This document shows, one piece after another, positions 25,930-33,482 of a stretch of DNA of 34,900 nucleotides. The stretch is from NCBI GenBank assembly GCA_002496485.1, contig DAJW01000119.1, positions 1 to 34,900 on the forward strand, given 5' to 3'. The notes below the pieces were generated by a model. That model did not search any database. It was not told the origin of the DNA and saw nothing but the letters and a program-made list of their open reading frames with translations. The translations under genes were made by a program, and so were the position numbers. The DNA comes from Euryarchaeota archaeon UBA36 (GTDB lineage: Archaea; Thermoplasmatota; Poseidoniia; Poseidoniales; Thalassarchaeaceae). Every line of letters begins with the position of its first letter. Position 1 is the stretch's first letter.

Positions 25930-27108
25930 ATGAGTGCCGACCTGTCCTGGATGGAAGATGAAATTAACAACCTTAGAAATCAGGGATTGGAATGGAATCC
26001 GCCCACATTGGAAGGTGCCAGTCAACCAAGGTGTATCATCGATGGAAAAAAAATGTTGATGCTCTCCTCAAATAATTATCTAAATCTTACAACGCATCCC
26101 AAAGTCATTCAAGCCACTGTAGAAGCAACAAAAAAATATGGTGCAGGATCTGGTTCAGTGAGAGCGATTTCAGGAACAATGGACATACATTTGGAAGCCG
26201 AAAGATTATGTGCAAATTTCAAAGGAGTAGAATCTTCCTTAATTTACTCTGCAGGATATACAGCTAATGTAGGGCTGATTCCAACTTTAGTCAGGGGAAA
26301 GGATGATATCATAATTTCAGACGAGTTAAATCATGGTTCAATAATTGATGGAGTAAGACTAACTAAGGCAAATAGAGCAGTTTATCAGCACAATGATATG
26401 AACGCCCTCGAACAAATACTCAAAGATAACAAAGATGCTGAGAGAAAACTAATCATTACTGATGGAGTATTTAGTATGGATGGAGATATTGCACCATTAC
26501 AAGATATTTCTAAATTAGCTGAAGAATATGGTGCTATGACTCTAGTGGATGATTGTCATGGAGAAGGAGTATTAGGGGAAGGAAGGGGTATTGTCTCCCA
26601 TTTCTCATTACAAGGAAAAATAACCTTTGAGATCGGCTCCTTTTCAAAAGCTCTAGGAGTCCAGGGCGGCATTCTAGCTGGTAGCAATCATGTAAGAACT
26701 TACGCACTTAATAATAGCCGTTCATGGCTTTTATCTGGAAGCCAACCACCAGGGGTAGCAGCAGCGCAAAAAGCAGCTATTGAAGTACTAATGAGTGAAC
26801 CAGAGCATGTTTCTAGACTATGGAAGAATACTAAGTACTTTCGTTCTGAATTGAATTCATTGGGCTTCGATACTGGAGTCAGTGAAACTCCAATAATTCC
26901 CGTAATGTGCGGAGAAAGTAAAAAGGCTAAAGAATTTTCCAAACTTCTGAAAAATCAAGGGATTATGGTAGGTGCAATAGTTTTTCCGATGGTATCTAGG
27001 GATAAGGCAAGAGTAAGAACCCAAATGTCTTCAGGATTATCAATTGATGATTTAGACATGGTCTTGCAATCTTTTGAATCTAGTGGGAAAAAATTAGGAT
27101 TAATTTGA
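25930..27108 (+). CDS. kbl: alpha-oxoamine synthase, likely glycine C-acetyltransferase (Kbl)
   Basis: PLP enzyme of 392 residues that condenses an acyl-CoA with an amino acid or cleaves 2-amino-3-oxobutyrate. Family residues are clear: SSNNYLNL, YGAGSGSVRAISGT, DELNHGSIIDG (His135), VDDCHGEGVLG (Asp207/His210) and FSKALG with the PLP Lys240. Length fits Kbl or BioF. The next two genes (thioesterase, citrate synthase) use acyl-CoA, which fits a Kbl role in threonine degradation; BioF or serine palmitoyltransferase are alternatives, and no biotin genes are nearby. It starts 42 bases after the membrane acyltransferase-like gene. Confidence 0.85.
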   Translation: MSADLSWMEDEINNLRNQGLEWNPPTLEGASQPRCIIDGKKMLMLSSNNYLNLTTHPKVIQATVEATKKYGAGSGSVRAISGTMDIHLEAERLCANFKGVESSLIYSAGYTANVGLIPTLVRGKDDIIISDELNHGSIIDGVRLTKANRAVYQHNDMNALEQILKDNKDAERKLIITDGVFSMDGDIAPLQDISKLAEEYGAMTLVDDCHGEGVLGEGRGIVSHFSLQGKITFEIGSFSKALGVQGGILAGSNHVRTYALNNSRSWLLSGSQPPGVAAAQKAAIEVLMSEPEHVSRLWKNTKYFRSELNSLGFDTGVSETPIIPVMCGESKKAKEFSKLLKNQGIMVGAIVFPMVSRDKARVRTQMSSGLSIDDLDMVLQSFESSGKKLGLI

Positions 27109-27117
27109 GATGAATAT

Positions 27118-27555
27118 ATGTACCTAGAAAATCATCTACGGAACTGGCCAATTTCCTGCGAATTAGATGTTCAATGGGGAGATTTAGACTCTATGAATCA
27201 TGTAAACCATACAGTATTCCTTAGATGGATGGAACATGCAAGGATGCATTACTTCAATTCCTGTGGGATGATGGAGTATCTCGAATCAGAGAAAAAAGGG
27301 CCTATTCTCGCAAGAATTGAAGCCAATTACTTATCACCCGTAAATTTTCCAGATAAGGTAACAGTTTATTCTACAGTATCTAGAATAGGCAACTCATCAT
27401 TTGATATGGAATATGAGATTATTAGCCAATCGGAAATGCAAAAAGTTGCCAATGGTAAGGTAACAGGAGTTTTTGTAAACTATATTAGTGGAAAAAGTAT
27501 TAAAATTCCTAATGAAATTATAGATAAAATCGTAAAACTAGAGTCCAAGGATTGA
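27118..27555 (+). CDS. hotdog-fold acyl-CoA thioesterase (YbgC/FadM-like)
   Basis: A 145-residue thioesterase of the 4-hydroxybenzoyl-CoA thioesterase group. The conserved block WGDLDSMNHVNHTVFLRWME has the catalytic Asp-x-Asp region and the N-H-V-N of the hotdog helix (about 22-40), followed by ARIEANYLSPVNFPDKVTV. It hydrolyses acyl-CoA to free acid and CoA; chain preference is unknown. It begins nine bases after kbl and is probably in the same operon. Confidence 0.88.
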   Translation: MYLENHLRNWPISCELDVQWGDLDSMNHVNHTVFLRWMEHARMHYFNSCGMMEYLESEKKGPILARIEANYLSPVNFPDKVTVYSTVSRIGNSSFDMEYEIISQSEMQKVANGKVTGVFVNYISGKSIKIPNEIIDKIVKLESKD

Positions 27556-27622
27556 CATTATCTAGAATCATCTTACGGATAGATTATCAAACAGAGGTCA
27601 TCAGCCTAACCATGTCGATAGT

Positions 27623-28810
27623 ATGGGAGAGGATAAAGACATTTTTTCTATCTCAAAAAATCATTTAGATACCGGAATGCGAGGTATTCCAGTTGGAACT
27701 TGCAAAACGTCCTATGTAGATCCGATTGAAGGAGTACATTATGTGGGCTATCCAGTAGCAGATCTAGCTAATTTAGAAGAAGAAGATGTAATTTATTTGT
27801 TATTTCATAAAGAATTGCCCACAAAGAAGCAATCAGAAGATTTCAGGAAGGAATTAGCGCATAGAGGAGAAGAAATACCAACAGGGGCTTTGCGTGTTTT
27901 AGAAAGTTTAACTCCCGGAAGTGGCCATCCAATGGATTGGCTATCTATCGGTATAATGGCTATGGGGGCAGCCGAAACTACTGGAGATGTAAGGGTCGAT
28001 AGCATGAATTTAATTGCTAGAATGCCCGAATTGATGGCAAGAATATTCTTGCTTAGAGGTGGTCATGCAAATCGATCAACTTACCCTCCAACACTTAGAT
28101 CTCGAAAGCCAGAGCTAGGATTAGTAGAGAATTTCGTCCATATGCTTGGTCTAGAAGGTGAAAGTGCCGATATCATGAATCGAGTTTTGAGATTCTTTTT
28201 CATTCTTCATATGGATCACGGTGGTGGGAATCTATCCACATTTACCGGAAAAGCTGTATCTTCCGGAAGAGCATCAGTATATTCGGCTATTAGCAGTGCT
28301 ATGAATGCCCTATCCGGACCTCTTCACGGTAGAGCAAATCAAGCTTGCTTGGAATTCGTGCAAAGAGTTGGTACATCAGACCCGGAAGAAATCGAAAAAT
28401 TTGTTAGATCTGAAATGGAAGCTAAAAGACCAATATATGGGTTTGGACACGGGGTGTTACGTGCAGAAGATCCCCGAGCTAGCCTATTAATTGAGCTAGG
28501 CTCAGAAATCTGTCCAGAAGACGAATATTTTCAAATTGTAAAAACATTGAGAGAAGTTGTCCCCCCGATTCTAAAAGAATACCCCAAGATAAAAAATCCG
28601 TTTCCTAATGTAGATTTGGCCAGTGGAAGCTTACTTCATGCAGTAGGTTTCAGAAAGCCACATTATTATACAACATTCTTTGGATGGGCAAGAGTTGCAG
28701 GAATTTGTGCTCAGATTATAGATGAGAGAAATGCAAGAGATGGAAGGGGAGTTCCTATCTACAGGCCGAAATATATAGCTAGAGAGCAGAAATTAAGAAG
28801 ATTGGATTGA
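27623..28810 (+). CDS. gltA: citrate synthase, eukaryotic (mitochondrial) type
   Basis: Condenses acetyl-CoA and oxaloacetate to citrate. The 395-residue protein has the catalytic triad in context: SGPLHGRANQ (His235), YGFGHGVLRAEDPRA (His276) and NPFPNVDLASG (Asp331), plus the HMDHGGGNLSTFTGKAVSSG helix. Local wording (DHGGGNLS, AMNALSGPLHG, GFGHGVLRAEDPR, KNPFPNVD, HYYTTFFGWAR) resembles mitochondrial citrate synthase more than the usual archaeal or gram-positive form (HELNASTFT). The ATG at 27623 was used; an ATG at 27612 is out of frame. It points to an oxidative or partial TCA cycle and acetyl-CoA use. Confidence 0.92.
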   Translation: MGEDKDIFSISKNHLDTGMRGIPVGTCKTSYVDPIEGVHYVGYPVADLANLEEEDVIYLLFHKELPTKKQSEDFRKELAHRGEEIPTGALRVLESLTPGSGHPMDWLSIGIMAMGAAETTGDVRVDSMNLIARMPELMARIFLLRGGHANRSTYPPTLRSRKPELGLVENFVHMLGLEGESADIMNRVLRFFFILHMDHGGGNLSTFTGKAVSSGRASVYSAISSAMNALSGPLHGRANQACLEFVQRVGTSDPEEIEKFVRSEMEAKRPIYGFGHGVLRAEDPRASLLIELGSEICPEDEYFQIVKTLREVVPPILKEYPKIKNPFPNVDLASGSLLHAVGFRKPHYYTTFFGWARVAGICAQIIDERNARDGRGVPIYRPKYIAREQKLRRLD

Positions 28811-28812
28811 AA

Positions 28813-29928
28813 CTACCATCCATGAGTTTTCCCAGACCCCCTATGTCCAACAATTCTAACACTTTCCCAAGGTAAGCTATTTTCAGATACCTCTCCAAGT
28901 ATATCTTCCTCTTTCCTCTTCCATCCCCATCTTTTTATCCAGTCTTTGGTGATTGCTATTCTTTCAACATCAGAAAACTCGTACCACGGAGTAACTTCTC
29001 TTTTCATCTCACTGAGTCTTTCGGCATGATGTTCTGTTGGTGTAGAATCCAGTTTTTCCAATTCTTCTTCAGATAAAGGTTGAGTTGCGGGCCTTGACCA
29101 TCTAGCATGGCCTGATGGAAGAGTAACTAATTCAGGAGAAAAATCATCCGATAGTCCAGTCAACCCTGCTTCCCATATTTTTCTTTCCAACTCAGGTTTT
29201 GCAGGCCAGACATAAACCGGAAATCCACCTCTAATTCTGTTTAATTTCTCTAAATAACTTCCATGAATTCCTACGGTAGTCCCTAGGTTGAGAAATCTTG
29301 TATAGCCATGTAAATATTCTAAAGCACAAGGTAGCATTGGCGAACCATTTTTCTTATTTTTATTCATTAATCTAGGTAAGGAATTCATAACATAAGATGG
29401 AACTGCTAGTGCCCTCTGAGTAAATTCATTCCCCCATTGCCTAAGGTATGGCATCAATCTTGAAACTTTTAGGTTACTGTTTTTCTGTTTAGTTTGTAGA
29501 ATTTTTTTTTCGAACGAATATATCACAGCACTTGTAGGATTGATATCAAAACCCTCTAGTGATTCATTAACTAAATCAACCATTTTTTGCATGTGCTCCA
29601 ATCTTTTCAACCCCCTAATCCAACCTCCGGCTTTACCACTATTTGGATGAGGAGGTTTTAACTCAATACATACAAATTTTCCCCTTTCTGTAAACTCTCT
29701 AGTGAATTCTTTTTTGGATAAGAGCTCATCAAAAGTTTTGATATAGTCGGGCAATTCATCTGCTAACTCGCACTCTGGAAATCTATTATCATCGGTTATT
29801 GAATTATGGTATAGGACTAATTGCTCATCTTCACTAAGTCTCAAATCCAATTCGACCCCATCAGAGAAATTTATTCCATGAACAAGACTTTCAATAGTAT
29901 TTTCTCTAGGTTTTTCCCAACTCGACAA
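28813..29928 (-). CDS. glycerophosphodiester phosphodiesterase-like protein, apparently circularly permuted
   Basis: GDPD-family enzymes cleave glycerophosphodiesters to glycerol 3-phosphate and an alcohol. Motifs here run PRENTIESL (7-15), GVELDLRLSED (24-34; Glu26/Asp28), LYHNS (His41), VCIELKP (Glu89/Lys91), VYVWPAK (238-244) and GLSDDFSPEL (258-267), then a helical linker. The HRG motif that normally opens the protein just before PENT is at the extreme C-terminus: RIVGHRGSG (358-366). The first barrel strand appears moved to the end. The TTG start at 29928 is preceded by GAGGT at proper spacing and an upstream in-frame stop, so no N-terminal HRG is missed. No signal peptide is visible. 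The gene converges on citrate synthase with a 2-base gap. Confidence 0.8.
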   Translation of the reverse strand: MSSWEKPRENTIESLVHGINFSDGVELDLRLSEDEQLVLYHNSITDDNRFPECELADELPDYIKTFDELLSKKEFTREFTERGKFVCIELKPPHPNSGKAGGWIRGLKRLEHMQKMVDLVNESLEGFDINPTSAVIYSFEKKILQTKQKNSNLKVSRLMPYLRQWGNEFTQRALAVPSYVMNSLPRLMNKNKKNGSPMLPCALEYLHGYTRFLNLGTTVGIHGSYLEKLNRIRGGFPVYVWPAKPELERKIWEAGLTGLSDDFSPELVTLPSGHARWSRPATQPLSEEELEKLDSTPTEHHAERLSEMKREVTPWYEFSDVERIAITKDWIKRWGWKRKEEDILGEVSENSLPWESVRIVGHRGSGKTHGW

Positions 29929-29935
29929 GATATCA

Positions 29936-29940
29936 ACCTC
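29936..29940 (-). promoter_or_regulatory. ribosome binding site supporting the TTG start of the GDPD-like gene
   Basis: On the minus strand GAGGT lies seven bases before TTG at 29928, and an in-frame TAA is at 29952-29950. Together they fix the N-terminus and rule out an N-terminal HRG motif. Confidence 0.5.
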
Positions 29941-30095
29941 ACAGATAAATTACCCGATTCTTTTCAACTATTTAATTCACAACTTCACCGGAAAACTAAT
30001 TATCGTATAGTTCAAACATGTTAAAGTAATTATTTTACTACCTAGTATCTGTAACAACACTGATACAATAAAACCTCTCCGTTCAATTGATTTGA

Positions 30096-31892
30096 ATGGC
30101 GGCTGAAACAGTAAAAATAACAAAAAGAAAAGAAGTAAGAGGGTTTGCACTTTATGATTGGGCCAAGTCAGGATTCGAAACTAGCATTACTGCAGGAGTA
30201 TTCCCCTCATGGTTTGCAATTTTATTCCTTTCAGCCAACGGCTTGAATATTGAAATTGCCAATCTTGAGTGGGATGCAGACACTGTTATGACACTCGCAA
30301 TTACATTTGGAGCATTGATAATAGCAATTCTTAGTCCATCCCTGGGCATAATTGCAGACAGAAAACCAATCAAGAAGAAAATGCTAAGATTTCTAACTAA
30401 TCTCGGACTAATTTCTGTATCACTAATTGCTCTAGCGCCATATTTACCAGTTTCAACAAAATGGTCATGGGCCTTAGTATTCTTTGTACTCGCGACTTGT
30501 GCTAATAATCTCGCAAGTGTTTTCTATAATTCTTTGATTCCTCATATAGGTTCAGAAGATGAAATGAATGAAATTTCAAATTTCGGATTTGCAGTGGGTT
30601 ATTTAGGTGGTTGTGTTTTACTAATTATTCATTTAATTATACTCATGGGATCAAATTACGCCGATTGGGCATTTAGCTTAGTTATGGCAACCACGGGAAT
30701 TTGGTGGTATGGTTTCGCAATTTTCTTGTTTTGGTGGATTCCTGAGCCAGAATTAGAAAATGAAATGGAAGATGTTGGAATTATTGAAAGCAGCAAGATA
30801 GCATTCTCCGAAGTATGGAATACACTAAAAGAATATAATAATTTTAGAACTTTATTTCTGTATATTTTTGCTTATTTCCTATTCATCGACGGCATAAATA
30901 GTGTGCAAACTGTAGGGGCTATATATGCTGTAGTCGTTTTAGGACTTGGTACAGTGGATCTAATAATCGTAGTTCTTGCACTAAATTTGTTCGCAGCACC
31001 TATGGCAATGCTATTTTCTAGAATGGCTGACAGAGGTACAACTAAGGGAGTACTTCAGTTGGTTTTAGTTATTGGGACACTAGTTATATTCCTCGGCCTA
31101 ACTTTCGCACCTCTAGAGCCCGATACTAGAGATGACTATGATATACAATTTACATCAAATGAAGATGGTTCATATGATGTTAATGTTAGAAGCGGCATTA
31201 AAGAAATAGCTAAAGATCCGGGGGGAGATGAACAAACTTGGGCAAAAAACTACGTTGAAATTCTTCCACTAGAACAAGATTCAACATCTCCTGATGACGT
31301 ACTTAAGTGGAAAATTTCAGAAGAAGTAGATGGTGAAGTTATCACCTTCGTAAAGAAAGTAACTGATACTTCATCCATTTCAGATTTTATTCAGCAACTT
31401 GAAGATAGTAGATTCAGTATTTACGTTTCAGGCGGAGTAGTTGGTGACACCACTATGGTAGGGACAGGCAACCCCTCGAGTCTTGGAGATGAACCTCTAG
31501 ATCAAATCGCAATGACCATGAGGGATTTAGTATGGGCCCCGTTGGGAATTGCAGTAGGAATGCAATTTCTCCTTCTAGGATTAATGTTTGGATCCATACA
31601 AGGAGCATCTCAAGGATTAGCTCGAAGCCTTTTTGGAAAAATGATTCCAGAATCCCGTTCAGCTGAATTTTTCGGATTTTTCGGATTTTTCGGTAGAGTA
31701 GCTGCAATAATTGGACCTGCCATGTATACATTCTTTTCACTAACAATAAGTAGTAGAGCCGGCATACTATCAATAGGATTTTTAATTCTTGGTGGACTAT
31801 TACTTTTGTATCGTGTAGATGTTGATGATGCAATTAGAGTTGCCGAGGAATATGAGGCCGGATTAAAAAATAATAAATCAGAATCAGAATAG
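30096..31892 (+). CDS. UMF1-family MFS transporter with inserted soluble domain
   Basis: Major facilitator of the UMF1/Atg22-like group, 598 residues. The first helix carries the family opener GFALYDWAKSGFETSI, and SAEFFGFFGFFGRVAAIIGP marks the second half. Between helices near the start of the C-terminal half, residues about 340-470 form a polar insert (TRDDYDIQFTSNEDGSYDVNV through GDEPLDQIAM) that ordinary MFS proteins of about 420 residues lack. The insert looks beta-rich and probably extracytoplasmic. The substrate is unknown; relatives are linked to amino-acid efflux. The ATG at 30096 gives the standard N-terminus. Confidence 0.85.
   Translation: MAAETVKITKRKEVRGFALYDWAKSGFETSITAGVFPSWFAILFLSANGLNIEIANLEWDADTVMTLAITFGALIIAILSPSLGIIADRKPIKKKMLRFLTNLGLISVSLIALAPYLPVSTKWSWALVFFVLATCANNLASVFYNSLIPHIGSEDEMNEISNFGFAVGYLGGCVLLIIHLIILMGSNYADWAFSLVMATTGIWWYGFAIFLFWWIPEPELENEMEDVGIIESSKIAFSEVWNTLKEYNNFRTLFLYIFAYFLFIDGINSVQTVGAIYAVVVLGLGTVDLIIVVLALNLFAAPMAMLFSRMADRGTTKGVLQLVLVIGTLVIFLGLTFAPLEPDTRDDYDIQFTSNEDGSYDVNVRSGIKEIAKDPGGDEQTWAKNYVEILPLEQDSTSPDDVLKWKISEEVDGEVITFVKKVTDTSSISDFIQQLEDSRFSIYVSGGVVGDTTMVGTGNPSSLGDEPLDQIAMTMRDLVWAPLGIAVGMQFLLLGLMFGSIQGASQGLARSLFGKMIPESRSAEFFGFFGFFGRVAAIIGPAMYTFFSLTISSRAGILSIGFLILGGLLLLYRVDVDDAIRVAEEYEAGLKNNKSESE
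31668..31693 (+). repeat. 9-bp tandem repeat inside the MFS gene
   Basis: Nearly three copies of TTTTTCGGA run in tandem and encode a Phe-Phe-Gly triplet repeat in a conserved transporter helix. Length changes of one unit would stay in frame. Confidence 0.7.
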
Positions 31893-31915
31893 AATAAATT
31901 ACTGTAATAAATAAA

Positions 31916-33229
31916 TCATTCTTTTCTTAATTCGCCCAGGGCCTCTATTACTGCAGCCTGAGTGATTCTTCCACCCCTCTCCCTGAGCTTACTGGCAACA
32001 ATATCTACTTCTTTTCCTTCCGCTCCCGCAGTAACAGCCATATTTCTGACATGTAATTTCATATGTCCAGCTTGAATTCCTACGGTAGCCAAAGCCCTCA
32101 AGGCTCCTAAATTCTGAGCTAATCCAGATGCAGCCATAACTTTGGCTAATTCATCCGCAGTCTCTATGCCCAGTAGCTTCACATTAGCCTGAGCAGCAGG
32201 ATGTACTCTTACTGCCCCCCCGACTAAACCTACAGCCATTGGCAACTCAATAGATCCAACAAGATTACCGTCACCATCTTTCCACCATTTGGTTAATGAT
32301 CCATATTCTCTACCATATGAAGCGAAACTATGTGCGCCCGACTCTATTGCCCTCCAGTCTTGTCCACATGCTATGGCCACCGCTGAAATTGCATTCATGA
32401 TTCCCTTGTTGTGTGTCGTTGCTCTGAATGGATCTGCCTTGGCAAAATGATATGCTTGTATGACTCCCTCAATCACTTCTCTTCCACTTTCCGAATCATT
32501 TCCGGAATCTGACATTTCTCTAGGAGTAAATATTGCACTAACCCTGGCCAATCTGTGAATAGCTAAATTACTAATAATCCTGAGAATAACTGTGCCACCA
32601 GTAATTTCTTCTATTTTAGGGGCTATGGATTCTGCCATAGTATTTACTGCGTTTGCCCCCATTGCATCTCTACAATCAACAAGGATATGCATAATTACCA
32701 TCTGACCTGAATCCGTATCAATTATCTTCACTTCAATATCTTTACAACCACCTCCAAATTTTACCAAAATCGGATCCACTTCATTACACATCTTAATCAA
32801 ATTATTTTTTTCCCTAATAATTGAATCCCGTGCACTTTCTGGATTTTCACAATTAACAATTTGTATTTGCCCAATCATAATTGGATCATCATTATCCGAT
32901 TTAAATCCTCCATTATCTAGGCAGCGCTTGGCCATATTACTAGCAGCAGCAACTACACTCGGCTCTTCTAAGACGAAAGGAATGACAAAATGCTCATCAT
33001 CTATAACAAAATTAGTCGCTACCCCAATTGGAAGGGAGTATGTACCAATCACATTCTCTATCATTCTATCTGCGGCATCTTCGGACAATTCTCCCGAATC
33101 CGCCAATGCTAGGATATGCTCCTCAGATAAGCCGCCTATTTCGGCAATTTTCTTCCTTCTCTCAGCTACTGACAATTTATAGAATCCTTCAATCCGACTA
33201 TTTTCGACAGACATGTTTCTCAAACTCAT
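31916..33229 (-). CDS. hmgA: HMG-CoA reductase, class II-like
   Basis: Reduces HMG-CoA to mevalonate, the committed step of isoprenoid lipid synthesis. The 437-residue protein starts with a family helix (GFYKLSVAERRKKI), then IENVIGTYSLPIGVATNFVI and FVLEEPSVVAAAS with the catalytic Glu, DAMGANAVNTMAE of the cofactor domain, THNKGIMNAISAVAIACGQDWRA with catalytic Lys and Asp, and the C-terminal GHMKLHVRN with the catalytic His. This is the class II (mvaA-like) type, found in some archaea and bacteria. ATG at 33229 or at 33214 can start it. It faces the downstream ATPase gene across a repeat-rich spacer. Confidence 0.93.
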   Translation of the reverse strand: MSLRNMSVENSRIEGFYKLSVAERRKKIAEIGGLSEEHILALADSGELSEDAADRMIENVIGTYSLPIGVATNFVIDDEHFVIPFVLEEPSVVAAASNMAKRCLDNGGFKSDNDDPIMIGQIQIVNCENPESARDSIIREKNNLIKMCNEVDPILVKFGGGCKDIEVKIIDTDSGQMVIMHILVDCRDAMGANAVNTMAESIAPKIEEITGGTVILRIISNLAIHRLARVSAIFTPREMSDSGNDSESGREVIEGVIQAYHFAKADPFRATTHNKGIMNAISAVAIACGQDWRAIESGAHSFASYGREYGSLTKWWKDGDGNLVGSIELPMAVGLVGGAVRVHPAAQANVKLLGIETADELAKVMAASGLAQNLGALRALATVGIQAGHMKLHVRNMAVTAGAEGKEVDIVASKLRERGGRITQAAVIEALGELRKE

Positions 33230-33281
33230 CAGGTGACATCAGGCTTCTAACCTTTTTCAAAGCTGTAAAACTTTAGAAATT

Positions 33282-33344
33282 AAGCGTTAATTAATACATT
33301 AACGCTTTATTAACGCTTTTTATAAACGTTAACATAGCGTTAAT
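33282..33344. repeat. cluster of AAGCGTTAAT repeats
   Basis: Copies of AAGCGTTAAT: 33282-33291 (forward, exact), 33298-33307 (reverse, exact), 33309-33318 (reverse, exact), 33324-33333 (forward, 8 of 10) and 33335-33344 (forward, 9 of 10). Neighbouring same-strand copies are offset by 11 bases (33298 to 33309 and 33324 to 33335), about one helical turn. A further 9-of-10 reverse copy is at 33420-33429. Confidence 0.85.
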
Positions 33345-33413
33345 CATCTAAAACAATAAACGTAATACTACATGATATTTTAGTAAATTTAACGAATGGG
33401 TTTTCTGAAAAAC

Positions 33414-33433
33414 CTAGAAATTAACGTTTCTAG
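33414..33433. repeat. inverted repeat around another GTTAA core
   Basis: CTAGAAA and TTTCTAG form 7-bp arms around TTAACG, so the sixth copy of the AAGCGTTAAT-type element lies at the centre of a palindrome. It lies about 50 bases before the ATPase start, a plausible operator or origin-protein site. Confidence 0.65.
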
Positions 33434-33482
33434 ACACGTAAATAAGCGTGAATATTAAGAGTTCGACCAGTCACTCAAGAAT

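Larger units (their letters stand above)
33230..33482. other. AT-rich divergent spacer, candidate replication origin or operator region
   Basis: The longest non-coding gap in the window, 253 bases and very AT-rich, between divergent HMG-CoA reductase and ATPase genes. It holds at least six GCGTTAAT-type repeats, one 7-bp-arm inverted repeat (33414-33433) and a CACG/CGTG pair (33435-33450). Archaeal origins usually sit beside orc1/cdc6 genes and combine AT-rich DNA with clustered repeats. An operator for either gene is the main alternative. No tRNA or small ORF is visible. Confidence 0.5.

Noticed and set aside
25930..27108. Serine palmitoyltransferase or BioF instead of Kbl
   Set aside because: The family residues do not separate these, but no biotin or sphingolipid genes are nearby, so Kbl was kept as the most likely label.
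29929..30095. Possible small RNA or gene in the 167-base divergent spacer
   Set aside because: No tRNA-like fold, no convincing open frame and no strong TATA box apart from a weak ACAATAAAA near 30063.
31453..31833. 126-codon open frame on the minus strand inside the MFS gene
   Set aside because: Its protein is low-complexity and Leu/His-rich, and it lies antisense to strongly conserved transporter helices.
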